Below, piece by piece: positions 9,661 to 19,021 of a DNA stretch of 64,000 bases. Each line of letters starts with the position of its first letter. Positions within the stretch are counted from its first letter, which is position 1. The notes beneath the pieces are model-generated. The model worked only from the letters and a program-made list of their open reading frames with translations, made no database searches and was not told the origin of the DNA. This stretch comes from JALOAT01 sp041685115 (lineage in GTDB: Bacteria; Pseudomonadota; Gammaproteobacteria; Thiohalomonadales; Thiohalomonadaceae): positions 62,001-126,000 of the forward strand of contig JAWLGK010000002.1 in assembly GCA_041685115.1 (NCBI GenBank). The letters run 5' to 3'. A program made the position numbers and the translations under genes.

Positions 9661-10563
9661 GGAAAGGGGGCGTTCAAATCAACTGCCGCGCGCTCCCGAT
9701 ACCGCTCGTTTCTTACCCCCTCTCTCTGTCCCTCTCCCGGAGGGAGAGGGGACGTTCAAATCAACTGCGGCATGTTTCCGGCACCGCTGGTTTCTTACCC
9801 CCTCTGTCCCTCTCCCGGAGGGAGAGGGGACGTTCAAATCAACTGCGGCATCTTTGCGACACCGCTCGCTTCTTACCCCCTCTCCCTGTCCCTCTCCCGG
9901 AGGAGAGGGGACGTTCGAATCAACTGCGGCATGTTTCCGGCACCGCTCGTTTCTTACCCCCTCTCCCTGTCCCTCTCCCGGAGGGAGAGGGGACGTTCAA
10001 ATCAACTGCGGCATCTTTCCGACACCGCTCGTTTCTTACCCCCTCTCCCTGTCCCTCTCCCGGAGGGAGAGGGGACGTTCAAATCAGCTGCGGCATGTTT
10101 CCGGCACCGCTCGTTTCTTACCCCCTCTCCCTGTCACTCTCCCGGAGGGAGAGGGGACGTTCAAATCACTGCGGCATGTTCCTGGCACGGCTCGTTTCTT
10201 TCCCCCTCTCCCTGTCCCTCTCCCGGAGGGAGAGGGGACGTTCAAATCAACTGCGGCATCTTTCCGACACCGCTCGTTTCTTACTCCCTCTCCCTGTCCC
10301 TCTCCCGGAGGGAGAGGGGACGTTCAAATCAACTGAGGCATGTTTCCGACACCGCTCGCTTCTTACCCCCCCTCCCTGTCCCTCTCCCGGAGGGAGAGGG
10401 GACGTTCAAATCAACTGCGGCATGTTTCCGGCACGGCTCGTTTCTTACCCCCTCTCCCTGTCTCTCCCGGAGGGAGAGGGACATCCAAATAAACTGCGGC
10501 ACGCCCCCGGCACCGCTCACTTCTTGCCCCCTCTCCCTCCGGGAGAGGGCTGGGGAGAGGGGA
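9661..10563. repeat. 82-bp tandem repeat array, about 11 units
   Basis: About 11 copies of a unit of mostly 82 bp (78-82) fill the space between the riboswitch and tamA. Using TCTTAC (TCTTGC in the last copy) as the marker, copies start at 9711, 9793, 9871, 9952, 10034, 10116, 10197, 10279, 10361, 10443 and 10522. Each unit carries a CCCTCTCCC/GGGAGAGGG hairpin, then ACGTTCAAATCAACTGCGGC, then one of two alternating subtypes (ATGTTTCCGGCACC or ATCTTTCCGACACC). The array ends in a REP-like CCCTCTCCCTCCGGGAGAGGG. The unit has almost no stop codons in the forward frames, which produces long spurious ORFs. I see no gene in this stretch; function unknown. Confidence 0.92.
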
Positions 10564-10766
10564 TCAATTGGTCGAAATGCTCGATGAACTCGCCTCCCCC
10601 CATTGCGGCAACCGGTTGGGAGAGGGTGGGATTGAGGGTCGAAATCGTAGCCAAGCTGTCTTTCTCCAGAGCCGCAACGCTGCAACTGGCCAAGTGATGG
10701 CCGGACCGAAGCTTTTGCTAACCTTGGCTGACCAGAACATCGTCATGCCAGCCGCCGGACCGTGCG

Positions 10767-12545
10767 TTGCCGTTCTCCCTTGCGCCTTTTCATGCCCTGA
10801 CGCGGCCGCTTGGCGGCCTGCTGGCCGCGCTCGTGCTGATGCTGGCGGCGCCGCTGCATGCGCAGTCCACCAATCCGGTGGAGATCGTCATCACAGGGGT
10901 GTCGGGTGACCTGCGTGAGGCCTTGCGCAGCAGTCTCACCTTGCAGCGGGAACTCGGCCACCCGTTGCTCACTGACCTGCGCATCGAGCGCCTGCATCGC
11001 CGCGCCCCGGAGGAGCTGCGCGCGGCCATGCGGCCGTTCGGTTATTACCGCGCGGAGGTGGAAAGTGCGCTCAGCCAGGACCCGGGTGGCACCTGGCGCG
11101 CCGTTTACCGGATCAGCCCCGGCGAGCCTGTGCGTGTGGCCCGCGTGGACCTGCGCATCGAGGGGGCGGGGGCGGAAGACCCGCGCCTGGTGCAGTGGCA
11201 GCGCGAATTCCCGCTCGCGCCCGGCGACATCCTGTTGCACCGCATCTACGACGGCGCGCGCGACCAATTGCTGCAAGTGGCGCGCGACCGCGGCTTCCTG
11301 GAAGGTGAACTGATCACCCATGAGGTGCGTGTGCGCGTGGCCGAGTCGAGTGCAGACATCGTGCTGCATTTCCGCACCGGTCCGCGCTACCGCTTCGGCC
11401 AGGTGAGCTTTTCGAGGCTGCCGCTGCGGGACAGCTTCCTGCAACGCTTTCCCGTGTTTCGCGCTGGTGACTACTACGATGCGGAGAAGGTGTTCCGCCT
11501 GCACCGCGACCTCACCGACAGCGACTACTTCGAGCGCGTCGAGGTGGTGCCGCGCGTCGACGCCGCCGAGGACCGGCGTGTTCCCGTAGAGGTGACCTTG
11601 GAGATGCGCAAGCGCGATCGCTACACCATGGGCCTCGGCTACGGCACCGACACCGGTCCGCGCCTCACCCTGGGCATGGAGCGGCGCTTCGCCAATACGC
11701 GCGGCCACCGCTTCGGCGGTGACGTGCTGATCTCGGAGGTGCGCAGCAGCGGCATGCTCAGCTACCGCATTCCGCTCGATCGCCCGAGCACCGATTTCCT
11801 CGGCTTCAACGGCGGGCGCGAGCATGAGGAGACCGACACCTTCACGCGTGACACGGACATCATCGGTGTCAGTCTCACGCACCTGCTGGACAGCGCCTGG
11901 TTTCGGACCGTGTCGCTCAATTTCCAGGAGGAGCACTTCGAAGTGGGCGATCAGGTGGAACGCAGCAGCATGCTCTACCCGACCCTCGGCTTCCAGCGCG
12001 TCGCGGCCGACGACCGCCTGTTCCCGCAACGCGGCTGGCGCGTCATCGCCCAGGCCCGCGCGGCCTCGGAAGACCTCGCCTCCACCACCACCATGGTGCA
12101 GGGACGGCTCGCCGCCAAGGCGGTCCGGCGGATGCTCGGCGGGCGCACCATCGGCCGCTTCGACGTGGCCGCCACCTATGTCACGGATTTCGCCCAGCTC
12201 CCCGTGTCCATGCGCTTTTTCGCCGGCGGCGATCAGAGCGTGCGCGGCTTCGCCTACCAGGAACTCGGGCCGGAGAACGCCGCAGGTGAGGTAACGGGCG
12301 GGCGCCACCTGCTGGTGTGGAGCGTTGAATACGACCGCTATTTCAGCGAGCGCTGGGGCGCCGCCGTGTTCACCGATCTGGGCAACGCCTTCGACTCGTT
12401 CGGCGACTACGAGCTGCACCAGGGCGTGGGCGCCGGCCTGCGCTGGCGCCTGCCGTTCGGGCTGATCCGCCTCGACCTGGCGAGCGCCGTGAGCGAGGAC
12501 GGTGAGCCCTGGCGGCTGCACCTGACCCTGGGGCCCGACCTGTGA
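10767..12545 (+). CDS. tamA: Autotransporter assembly factor TamA (Omp85 family)
   Basis: This 592-aa outer-membrane protein works with TamB in delivering outer-membrane components. The N-terminus is a signal peptide (hydrophobic GGLLAALVLMLAAPLHAQ, cleavage near residue 32). POTRA domains occupy roughly residues 38-270 (FGYYRAEVE, FPLAPGDILLHRIYDGARDQLL, FRTGPRYRFGQV, FRAGDYYDAEKV). A C-terminal barrel follows with the Omp85 motif region FFAGGDQSVRGFAYQELGP and the terminal strand RLHLTLGPDL. The only start that keeps the signal peptide is a TTG at 10767; no good ribosome-binding site is visible, so the start is uncertain. It overlaps tamB through TGATG. Confidence 0.92.
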   Translation: MPFSLAPFHALTRPLGGLLAALVLMLAAPLHAQSTNPVEIVITGVSGDLREALRSSLTLQRELGHPLLTDLRIERLHRRAPEELRAAMRPFGYYRAEVESALSQDPGGTWRAVYRISPGEPVRVARVDLRIEGAGAEDPRLVQWQREFPLAPGDILLHRIYDGARDQLLQVARDRGFLEGELITHEVRVRVAESSADIVLHFRTGPRYRFGQVSFSRLPLRDSFLQRFPVFRAGDYYDAEKVFRLHRDLTDSDYFERVEVVPRVDAAEDRRVPVEVTLEMRKRDRYTMGLGYGTDTGPRLTLGMERRFANTRGHRFGGDVLISEVRSSGMLSYRIPLDRPSTDFLGFNGGREHEETDTFTRDTDIIGVSLTHLLDSAWFRTVSLNFQEEHFEVGDQVERSSMLYPTLGFQRVAADDRLFPQRGWRVIAQARAASEDLASTTTMVQGRLAAKAVRRMLGGRTIGRFDVAATYVTDFAQLPVSMRFFAGGDQSVRGFAYQELGPENAAGEVTGGRHLLVWSVEYDRYFSERWGAAVFTDLGNAFDSFGDYELHQGVGAGLRWRLPFGLIRLDLASAVSEDGEPWRLHLTLGPDL

Positions 12546-15500
12546 TGACGCCCGTACGCCGCCTGTCCCTCATCATCACGGCCGCGCTGCTTGGCCTGCT
12601 GTTCGCCGCCGCTTATGGGCTCCTCGCCACTGAGGCCGGCCTGCGCCTTGTCGTCGAACGGGTGAATACACTCGGCGCGGTGCGACTGTCGGCCGGCGCC
12701 CTGCGCGGTACGCTGCTCGGCCCGCTGGAGGCCGAGTCACTGCACGTGGAGACGCCCGCTGCGCGCATCCGTGCGGCGCGGGCACAGCTCGACTGGCGCC
12801 CGCTCGCCCTGCTGCGCGGGCGCGTGAGGCTCGACGGCGTCGAACTGCACGGCCTCGAGGTGACCCTGCTGGCGCAGGGGGATGTGCCACGGGAGCGCCG
12901 CGCGCCGCCGGCGTTGCCCCTGTCCCTGGGGCTCAAGGGCGCCGTACACGGACTGACCGTGCGGGGGGCCGAAGGCGACACGCTGGTCGAGCTCGCCGCG
13001 CTGGCCGTGGACGGTGTGCTCCACACCGATCTCGACATCACCCTGCGAAATGTCACCGCAACGCACCCCCACGGCAGCCTGGAGGTGACCGGCCGGCTTG
13101 GTCTGCGTGCGGATGCCGAGGTGGCGCTCGACACCCGCTGGCTGGCGCGCCTGCCGGGCGGTGGGGCGCCGCTGCACGGGGCCGGCACGGTGCGCGGCGT
13201 GCCCACGCGCTTCGCCGTCGACCAGCAGCTGCAAGCGCCCTGGCGTGGGCGTCTGCAAGCCCAGGTGGATCTGGAGCCGTCACCGTTCACCTGGGCGGCG
13301 ACCCTGGCGCTGGAGCCGGCCAGTTTGACCACGCTCGCACCGCACTGGCGCGCTGTGGGCCTCGGCGGGCATTTGTCCGGGCGCGGCGCGGGCGGGGACC
13401 TGACACTGGAGGCCGAACTGGAGATCGACGACCCCGCCGCGGGACCATGGACCGGCAAGGCGGAGGTGCAGCACAGTGCAACCGGTTGGCGTCTGCCTGG
13501 CCTCACCCTCACCCAGCAGGACGGACCGGGACGCATCGACGCCAGCGGCCGGTTCGCCCGGACGGGAACGCCATCGGTGGAGCTGTCCCTGGCGTGGCGC
13601 GATCTGGGCTGGCCCGTCGCCGCGCCGCATACCCGCAGCCCCCGCGGCGCACTCGATGTACGGGGTCGGCCGGACGCCTACACCCTGACGGGCGATGCCG
13701 TGTTGGTGCAGACCGGCCGGCCGCCGGGGCAGGTGAGGCTCGCCGGCCGCGGCGACCTCGGCCAACTGGCGCTGGAGCGGTTCAGCGCCGACTGGCTGGG
13801 TGGCCAGCTGCGCGGCCAGGGCGCCGTGCAGTGGTCGCCGGAGGCGAGTGCACGCGCCGAGCTGGTCGTCGCCGGGATCGATCCGGGCCAGCTGGCGCCG
13901 GCCTGGTCCGGACGCGTGGATGCGCAGCTCGCTGTCGCGGCTGCGTGGGGCGCCCAGCCGGGCTGGCGTATCGACGTGCACGCGCTGGGCGGGCGGTTGC
14001 GCGGCCAGGCCCTGACGGGACGGGGTCGCCTGGACTGGCGCCCCGAGCGCCTGGTCATCGACGACCTGGCCCTCGGCTTGGGCAAGGCCCGGATCGCGGC
14101 GACGGGGACCTGGGCCGAGGCCGCCTCGGACCTGCGCTTCGACGCCGTGGCGCCGGATCTGGCGCGCCTGCTTCCCGAGGCGCGCGGTCGCCTGCGTGCC
14201 TCGGCTCGCCTGAGCGGCAGCGCGGTCGCCCCACAACTGGCGGCCGAGATCGACGGCACCGGCCTGGGCTGGCAACGTTACCGCCTGGAAGCGCTCGACG
14301 CCCGCGCCGCGTTGGACATGAGCGGTAACGGCGCCTCCTCCCTGCGTGCGCAGGCCCGTGGTCTGGCCGCCGACGAGCTGGCCATCGCCTCCCTCACCCT
14401 GGCAGGCGAGGGCCGCCCGGCGGGGCACCGCCTGCATCTGGAGGCAGGTCTTGCGGCGGGCAGCGTGCAGGTCGCTGCGGAAGGCCGCTACGCGGACGGG
14501 CGCTGGCAGGGCGTGCTGCGTGACGGCGCCTGGCGCGGCGCCACCGGCCCCTGGGACCAGCAACAAACGGCGGCGCTCGCGGTCGCCGCCGACGGCGTGC
14601 GGCTGGACCCGCTCTGCTGGGCCCAGGGCGCCGCGCGTCTGTGCCTGTCCGGGCACGGCGATGTGCAGGGCCTCAGCGCCGAGGCCTCCGTCGCCGGTGC
14701 GCCCATGGCGCTGTTCAATCCTTTCCTGCCGCGGCGAGAACTGCGCGTCAGCGGTGCGCTGGATGGACGTGTCGCGCTGGCCTACCGCGACGGCCTTCAG
14801 CATCTGCGGGCCGAGCTGCGCGCCGGGCATGGCGACCTGCGCCTGGACCTGCCCGGCGATGAGGCGCTCACCAGCACCTATCGCGAGGCGGTGTTCGAGG
14901 CCACGGGCGACGACGACGGGCTGGCGGTAGGTGCATCGCTGGCGCTGGAAGGGGGGGATTTCATGCGCCTGGAAGCGCACCTGCCCGACTGGCGCCCGGG
15001 CGCCGTGATCGGCGACGAACTGCCGCTGAACGGCCGCGCCGAGGCGTCGCTGCGCCAGCTGATGTGGATCTCCCTGTTCATCCCGGAAGTGATCGTCCCG
15101 AGCGGGCGACTGACCGCGGACCTCACCCTCACCGGCCGCCTGGGACAGCCGGTGCTCGACGGTCGGCTGGCGCTGGAGGAGGGCGTGGTGGCCATCCCGC
15201 TGCTCGGCATCCAACTCGCCGAACTGCGCCTGCGCACCCGCGGGGGCGCAGCCGGCCGCATGGAGGTGCTGGCCTCAGCGCGCTCCGGGCCGGGGCGCGC
15301 CGCGGTGGAGGGTACCGTGCAACGCGCCGAGGACGGCTGGCAGGCCGACCTGCGCGTGCAGGGCGAGGATTTCCAGGTGGTGCGCCTGCCCATGGGCGAG
15401 GCGCTGGCCTCGCCCGAGCTGCGTATCGGCGTGCGCCCGGACCGGGTGCGGCTGTCCGGGCAGCTGACCGTGCCCCGGGCCCGTGTGAACCTGGCGGACC

Positions 15501-16279
15501 TGACCGCGCCGGTGAGCGCCTCGCCGGACGTGGTGGTGATCAACGGTGATGCGGCGCCCGAGGCGCCACGCTGGCTGACAGAAAGCGAGGTGGAGGTGGT
15601 GCTCGGCGATGCCGTGCAGGTCAGCGGCTACGGCCTGGAGGCCAGTCTGGGCGGGCGCCTCACAGTCATCGAGCCCGCGCGCGGGCCTGCCATCGCCCGT
15701 GGCGAGGTGCGCGTGCGCGAGGGCAAGTACGAGGCCTACGGTCAGCGCCTCAACGTAGCCGTGGGCCGGCTGTACTACGCCAACATGCCGCTCGGCAATC
15801 CGGGCATCGACGTGCGTGCCGTGCGCACCGTGGAACAGGTGACGGTGGGTATCGTCGCCACCGGCCGCCTGCGGAGCGCCGAGCTGCGGCTCTATTCGGA
15901 GCCGCCCATGGACGACAGCCAGATCCTGGCCTACCTGGTGATCGGCCGGGCGCTGGAGACCGCCTCGCGCGAGGAGGCCGACCTGCTGCAACGGGCAGCG
16001 CTCTCCCTCGGCCTGTCCGGCGGGAGCCGCCTGACCGAAGATCTGGCCGGCGAACTGGGCGTGGACGTACTGGAGGTGGAGACCAGCACCCAGCACCAGG
16101 AGGCCTCGGTGGTGCTCGGCAAGTACCTGTCGCCGCGCCTGTACGTGCAATACGCAGTGGGTTTGTTCGAGACCCAGGACTCCCTGCGTGTGCGCTATTC
16201 GCTCTCCGAGCACTGGACCCTCGAAGCCCAAAGCGGGGCCCGAGCCGGGGGCGACCTCCTCTACACCATCGAGCGCTGA
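12545..16279 (+). CDS. tamB: Translocation and assembly module protein TamB
   Basis: This protein of about 1,244 aa belongs to the AsmA-like/DUF490 family. It has an N-terminal membrane anchor (LSLIITAALLGLLFAAAYGLLA), a very long repetitive beta-rich body thought to form a periplasm-spanning hydrophobic groove, and the conserved C-terminal DUF490 domain (VREGKYEAYGQRLNVAVGRLYYAN, DSQILAYLVIGRAL, GKYLSPRLYVQYAVGLF). It partners with the outer-membrane TamA encoded immediately upstream. The stop and start codons overlap (TGATG), implying translational coupling, and ATG 12545 is chosen over the GTG at 12542. Length agrees with E. coli TamB (about 1,259 aa). Confidence 0.95.
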   Translation: MTPVRRLSLIITAALLGLLFAAAYGLLATEAGLRLVVERVNTLGAVRLSAGALRGTLLGPLEAESLHVETPAARIRAARAQLDWRPLALLRGRVRLDGVELHGLEVTLLAQGDVPRERRAPPALPLSLGLKGAVHGLTVRGAEGDTLVELAALAVDGVLHTDLDITLRNVTATHPHGSLEVTGRLGLRADAEVALDTRWLARLPGGGAPLHGAGTVRGVPTRFAVDQQLQAPWRGRLQAQVDLEPSPFTWAATLALEPASLTTLAPHWRAVGLGGHLSGRGAGGDLTLEAELEIDDPAAGPWTGKAEVQHSATGWRLPGLTLTQQDGPGRIDASGRFARTGTPSVELSLAWRDLGWPVAAPHTRSPRGALDVRGRPDAYTLTGDAVLVQTGRPPGQVRLAGRGDLGQLALERFSADWLGGQLRGQGAVQWSPEASARAELVVAGIDPGQLAPAWSGRVDAQLAVAAAWGAQPGWRIDVHALGGRLRGQALTGRGRLDWRPERLVIDDLALGLGKARIAATGTWAEAASDLRFDAVAPDLARLLPEARGRLRASARLSGSAVAPQLAAEIDGTGLGWQRYRLEALDARAALDMSGNGASSLRAQARGLAADELAIASLTLAGEGRPAGHRLHLEAGLAAGSVQVAAEGRYADGRWQGVLRDGAWRGATGPWDQQQTAALAVAADGVRLDPLCWAQGAARLCLSGHGDVQGLSAEASVAGAPMALFNPFLPRRELRVSGALDGRVALAYRDGLQHLRAELRAGHGDLRLDLPGDEALTSTYREAVFEATGDDDGLAVGASLALEGGDFMRLEAHLPDWRPGAVIGDELPLNGRAEASLRQLMWISLFIPEVIVPSGRLTADLTLTGRLGQPVLDGRLALEEGVVAIPLLGIQLAELRLRTRGGAAGRMEVLASARSGPGRAAVEGTVQRAEDGWQADLRVQGEDFQVVRLPMGEALASPELRIGVRPDRVRLSGQLTVPRARVNLADLTAPVSASPDVVVINGDAAPEAPRWLTESEVEVVLGDAVQVSGYGLEASLGGRLTVIEPARGPAIARGEVRVREGKYEAYGQRLNVAVGRLYYANMPLGNPGIDVRAVRTVEQVTVGIVATGRLRSAELRLYSEPPMDDSQILAYLVIGRALETASREEADLLQRAALSLGLSGGSRLTEDLAGELGVDVLEVETSTQHQEASVVLGKYLSPRLYVQYAVGLFETQDSLRVRYSLSEHWTLEAQSGARAGGDLLYTIER

Positions 16280-16416
16280 TGGATTGACGCGCTTCACCAG
16301 ATTTGTGATGCCGGTTCAATCCTTTGTGTGCACTTTATGGCGAAAATCGGTAACGTACCGATGACGTACCCAGGTCATCGCAGGGCCCGTCGCAGTGACC
16401 ATGGCCGGTTTAACGC

Positions 16417-17181
16417 ATGTTTGATGAGCCCCTGAACATCTTTCCCCGCCGGACCGACAAGGCCGAGCCCGACGCCCCGGTGGCGCCCCGCGCCGCCCAA
16501 GGTGTCATCGTGCCGACGCGGCCGCGGCGTATTCTGGTGGCGAACGGTAAGGGCGGTTGCGGCAAGACCACTATCGCCACTAACCTGGCCGGGTCGCTGG
16601 CGGCGCGCGGCCGAGCGACCGCGTTGCTCGATTACGACCCGCAGGGCTCCAGCATGCAGTGGCTGAGCCTGCGCCAGGGTGTGCCGCCCATCCACGGCGT
16701 GGCGGCCCATCGGCGCGCCAACATGGGCGTGACGCGCACCTTCGCCCTGCGCCTGCCCATCGGCACCGAGCGCGTGGTGCTCGATGTGCCCGCGGGCATC
16801 CACGGCCAGGACCTGCTCGAACTGGTGCGCGAAGTGGACATCATCATCATCCCGGTGATGCCCTCGGCCATCGACATCCACGCCGCCGCGCGCTTCATCC
16901 AGGAACTGCTCATCACCGGCAAGGCGCGCGCCCGCGCCGTGCGCATGGGCGTGGTGGCCAACCGCGCGCACGAGCGCTCCATCGGTTTCCAATCCTTGCA
17001 GCGCTTCCTTGCCACCCTGTCCATTCCCTTCATCACCAAGCTGCGCGATTCGGAAGGCTATGTGATGGCTGCGGAAGCGGGGGTGTCCATCAGCGAACTC
17101 CCCAAGCCGCCGCGACGCGAACTGCTGCTGTGGGAAGACCTGGTGCGCTGGGTCGAGGACGAGCCGCCGCTCAACGGCTGA
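16417..17181 (+). CDS. ParA/MinD-family ATPase (orphan)
   Basis: The 254-aa deviant-Walker-A ATPase has KGGCGKTT at residues 45-52, DYDPQGSS as switch I, and VVLDVPAG as Walker B. These are typical of ParA-like proteins that position cellular cargo. A 35-residue N-terminal extension before the P-loop is Pro/Arg-rich. No ParB, parS or MinC/MinE neighbour is present, so the cargo is unknown and a chromosome-partition role is not supported. It stands alone downstream of tamB, convergent with the OmpA-family gene. Confidence 0.88.
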   Translation: MFDEPLNIFPRRTDKAEPDAPVAPRAAQGVIVPTRPRRILVANGKGGCGKTTIATNLAGSLAARGRATALLDYDPQGSSMQWLSLRQGVPPIHGVAAHRRANMGVTRTFALRLPIGTERVVLDVPAGIHGQDLLELVREVDIIIIPVMPSAIDIHAAARFIQELLITGKARARAVRMGVVANRAHERSIGFQSLQRFLATLSIPFITKLRDSEGYVMAAEAGVSISELPKPPRRELLLWEDLVRWVEDEPPLNG

Positions 17182-17190
17182 GCCCGGGCA

Positions 17191-17210
17191 GCGCCAGAAA
17201 ATTCTGGCGC
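17191..17210. terminator. Hairpin between convergent genes
   Basis: A perfect inverted repeat (GCGCCAGAA/TTCTGGCGC) lies in the 41-bp gap between the convergent ParA-like and OmpA-like genes. It has no T-tract, so intrinsic termination is only a guess. Confidence 0.4.
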
Positions 17211-17222
17211 CACGCCGATCCG

Positions 17223-18083
17223 TTACTGTTCCACCATCTCCACGCGACGGTTTTTTGCCCGTCCCGGCTCGCTGCGATTGGACGCCATGGGCGCCAGCGA
17301 ACCGAGCCCGTGGGCACGCAGGCGCGCCGCATCGATGCCGTGTTTGCCCGTCAGGGCGTTCACCACCGCCCCGGCGCGGGCCTTCGAGAGGGTGAGATTG
17401 TCCTCGAAGCTGCCGGTGCTGTCGGTATGGCCGACGATGTGGACCTTGAGGGCCGGGTCCGCGCGGAGCAACTTGGCCATCTCCACCAGGGCGGCCTCGG
17501 AATCGGGCTTGAGCTCGGCCATGGCGGTATCGAAGAAGATCCCATGCACCGCCACCTTGCCCGTGGCCTTGAGGTCGGAGGCGAGGGTCTCGGCCTTGGC
17601 GACCACGTCCTGCCGCATGGCCTCGCGCTCTATGAAGGTGAGGAACACCTTGCCGCCCTGGTTGAGGGATCTCAGGTGTACCCAGATCTCCTGCTCGCCC
17701 TTCACGAGCTTGGCGTGCAATTCGCGGTAGCTGTCCTCGCCGACGGACAGCACCTCGCCACCGGCGGCCTTCGCCGCGCTGGCGTAGTTCCGTTGGATCT
17801 GCAGGGGCGAGGGCGTGGGGCCGCTGCGGTCGAACTCGTACTTCAGCACCAGCTTGCGTCCCTCGACGGTCACTTCCTCCTTGGGCCCGACGCGGAATCG
17901 ATGCGCATCGAAGGCCGTCTCCACGCAATCGAAGCGCTTGTCGCGCAGGTAGTAGTGGGGCATGCGGGTGAAGGCCGGGTGGTCCTGGCAGGCCGGATCG
18001 TCCTGCCAGGTGCCGGCCGATGCGGTGAGCGGCGTGGAAAGCAAGGTCAGTAAACCCAGGATGGCGAGCGTGGGGCGGCGCAT
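17223..18083 (-). CDS. OmpA-family outer-membrane/peptidoglycan-binding protein
   Basis: The 286-aa protein has a signal peptide (LAILGLLTLLSTPLTASAG). A central domain (about residues 40-165; FVEREAM-type segment TFIEREAMRQDV) resembles the DUF4892-type domain found before some OmpA domains. The C-terminal OmpA peptidoglycan-binding domain shows FFDTAMAELKPDSEAALVEM, VGHTDSTGSFEDNLTLSKAR and NRSEPGRAKNRRVEM. The start ATG at 18083 is preceded by GAGGACGAG. It probably anchors the envelope to the cell wall. The DUF4892 assignment is a memory-based guess; the OmpA domain is clear. Confidence 0.9.
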   Translation of the reverse strand: MRRPTLAILGLLTLLSTPLTASAGTWQDDPACQDHPAFTRMPHYYLRDKRFDCVETAFDAHRFRVGPKEEVTVEGRKLVLKYEFDRSGPTPSPLQIQRNYASAAKAAGGEVLSVGEDSYRELHAKLVKGEQEIWVHLRSLNQGGKVFLTFIEREAMRQDVVAKAETLASDLKATGKVAVHGIFFDTAMAELKPDSEAALVEMAKLLRADPALKVHIVGHTDSTGSFEDNLTLSKARAGAVVNALTGKHGIDAARLRAHGLGSLAPMASNRSEPGRAKNRRVEMVEQ

Positions 18084-18253
18084 GATCTCGTCCTCGAATG
18101 TTGTGCCGGATGATCGACGCGGCGCCTTCAGGAATCCTGCACCGCGGCTGCGGAGGATTAACACCCTTCGGGGTGCCCGTTCAATGGTCGGCTTGCCGGC
18201 CGGCGCCGCCGCCGCGCGATTACGAAAAAAACCGTGTGCCCAGCCGCTTGGAA

Positions 18254-19021
18254 TCAGGCCGCCACGAACACCGGACCGTGCGGCCCGGCGACGGCGCTGA
18301 TCGGATAGCCGTACAGGCGGCTCAGGTTCTCTTCGGTCAGCATCGTGGCGATGTCGCCCGCGGCCCAGCGCCCGTTCCCGTACAGCAACAAGGCATGGTC
18401 GCAGCTGCGCATGGCCAGGTTCGGGTCGTGCAGCGACATGAGCACGCAGCGGCCCTGGGCGGCGAGGGCGCGCAGGTGAGTGAGCAGGCCCACGGTGTGG
18501 CGCAGATCGAGGTGATTGAAGGGCTCGTCGAGCAACAGCACGGCGGGGCCCTGGGTGAGCAGGGTGGCGATGGCCAGGCGCCGGCGTTCGCCGCCGGACA
18601 GGTGGGCCACACTGCGCGACTCGAACCCCGCCAGGTCCACGGTGGCCAGGGCGGCGCGCGCCAACTCCAGGTCCGCGGCGCTGTCCGGGGACCAGGCGGA
18701 ACGGTGCGGATGACGCCCCAGCAGGGTGGTCTCCAGCACCGTGGCCGGGAAGGGGTCGGTGTTGTCCTGGGGCAACAGACCCAGGTGCCGGGCGAGCAGG
18801 CGGCGGCGCCACGCGCTCAGTGGCCGGTCGGCATACTGCACCTTGCCGGTCGCCGCCGCGCGCAGGCCCGCCAGGGTGTGCAGCAGCGTGGTCTTGCCCG
18901 TGCCGTTCTGGCCGAGCAGCGCCCAGCATTGCCCCGGCGCAAAGTCGAGTTCCAGCCCCGTGACCAGGCGACGCCCGGCCACCGCGACATCGAGCCCCCT
19001 GGCTTGCAGGCACGGGGTCAT
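18254..19021 (-). CDS. ABC transporter ATPase, iron-siderophore/cobalamin type
   Basis: The 255-aa nucleotide-binding subunit has Walker A (LLGQNGTGKTTLL), Q-loop (LGLLPQDNTDPFP), ABC signature (AHLSGGERRRLAIA), Walker B (VLLLDEPFNHLD) and H-loop (LMSLHDPNLA). It belongs to the FepC/BtuD/HmuV subfamily and would energise the permease encoded just upstream, with which it overlaps by 4 bp (ATGA). The substrate cannot be decided from sequence. The B12-controlled tonB operon nearby makes cobalamin possible, but this pair has no riboswitch of its own. Confidence 0.9.
   Translation of the reverse strand: MTPCLQARGLDVAVAGRRLVTGLELDFAPGQCWALLGQNGTGKTTLLHTLAGLRAAATGKVQYADRPLSAWRRRLLARHLGLLPQDNTDPFPATVLETTLLGRHPHRSAWSPDSAADLELARAALATVDLAGFESRSVAHLSGGERRRLAIATLLTQGPAVLLLDEPFNHLDLRHTVGLLTHLRALAAQGRCVLMSLHDPNLAMRSCDHALLLYGNGRWAAGDIATMLTEENLSRLYGYPISAVAGPHGPVFVAA

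Noticed and set aside
9596..10697. Three overlapping plus-strand ORFs of 246-353 aa (repeated SLSRRERGRSNQLRH)
   Set aside because: They cover the 82-bp tandem array; openness results from a stop-poor unit whose length is not a multiple of three.
10743..12521. 592-aa minus-strand ORF opposite tamA
   Set aside because: Shadow of a high-GC coding sequence; His/Ala/Arg-rich with no recognisable domain, while the plus strand is clearly TamA.
16280..16416. Possible parS-like site upstream of the ParA-like gene (GTAACGTACCGATGACGTACC)
   Set aside because: Only a loose direct repeat of ACGTACC; no ParB nearby and no match to the known parS palindrome.
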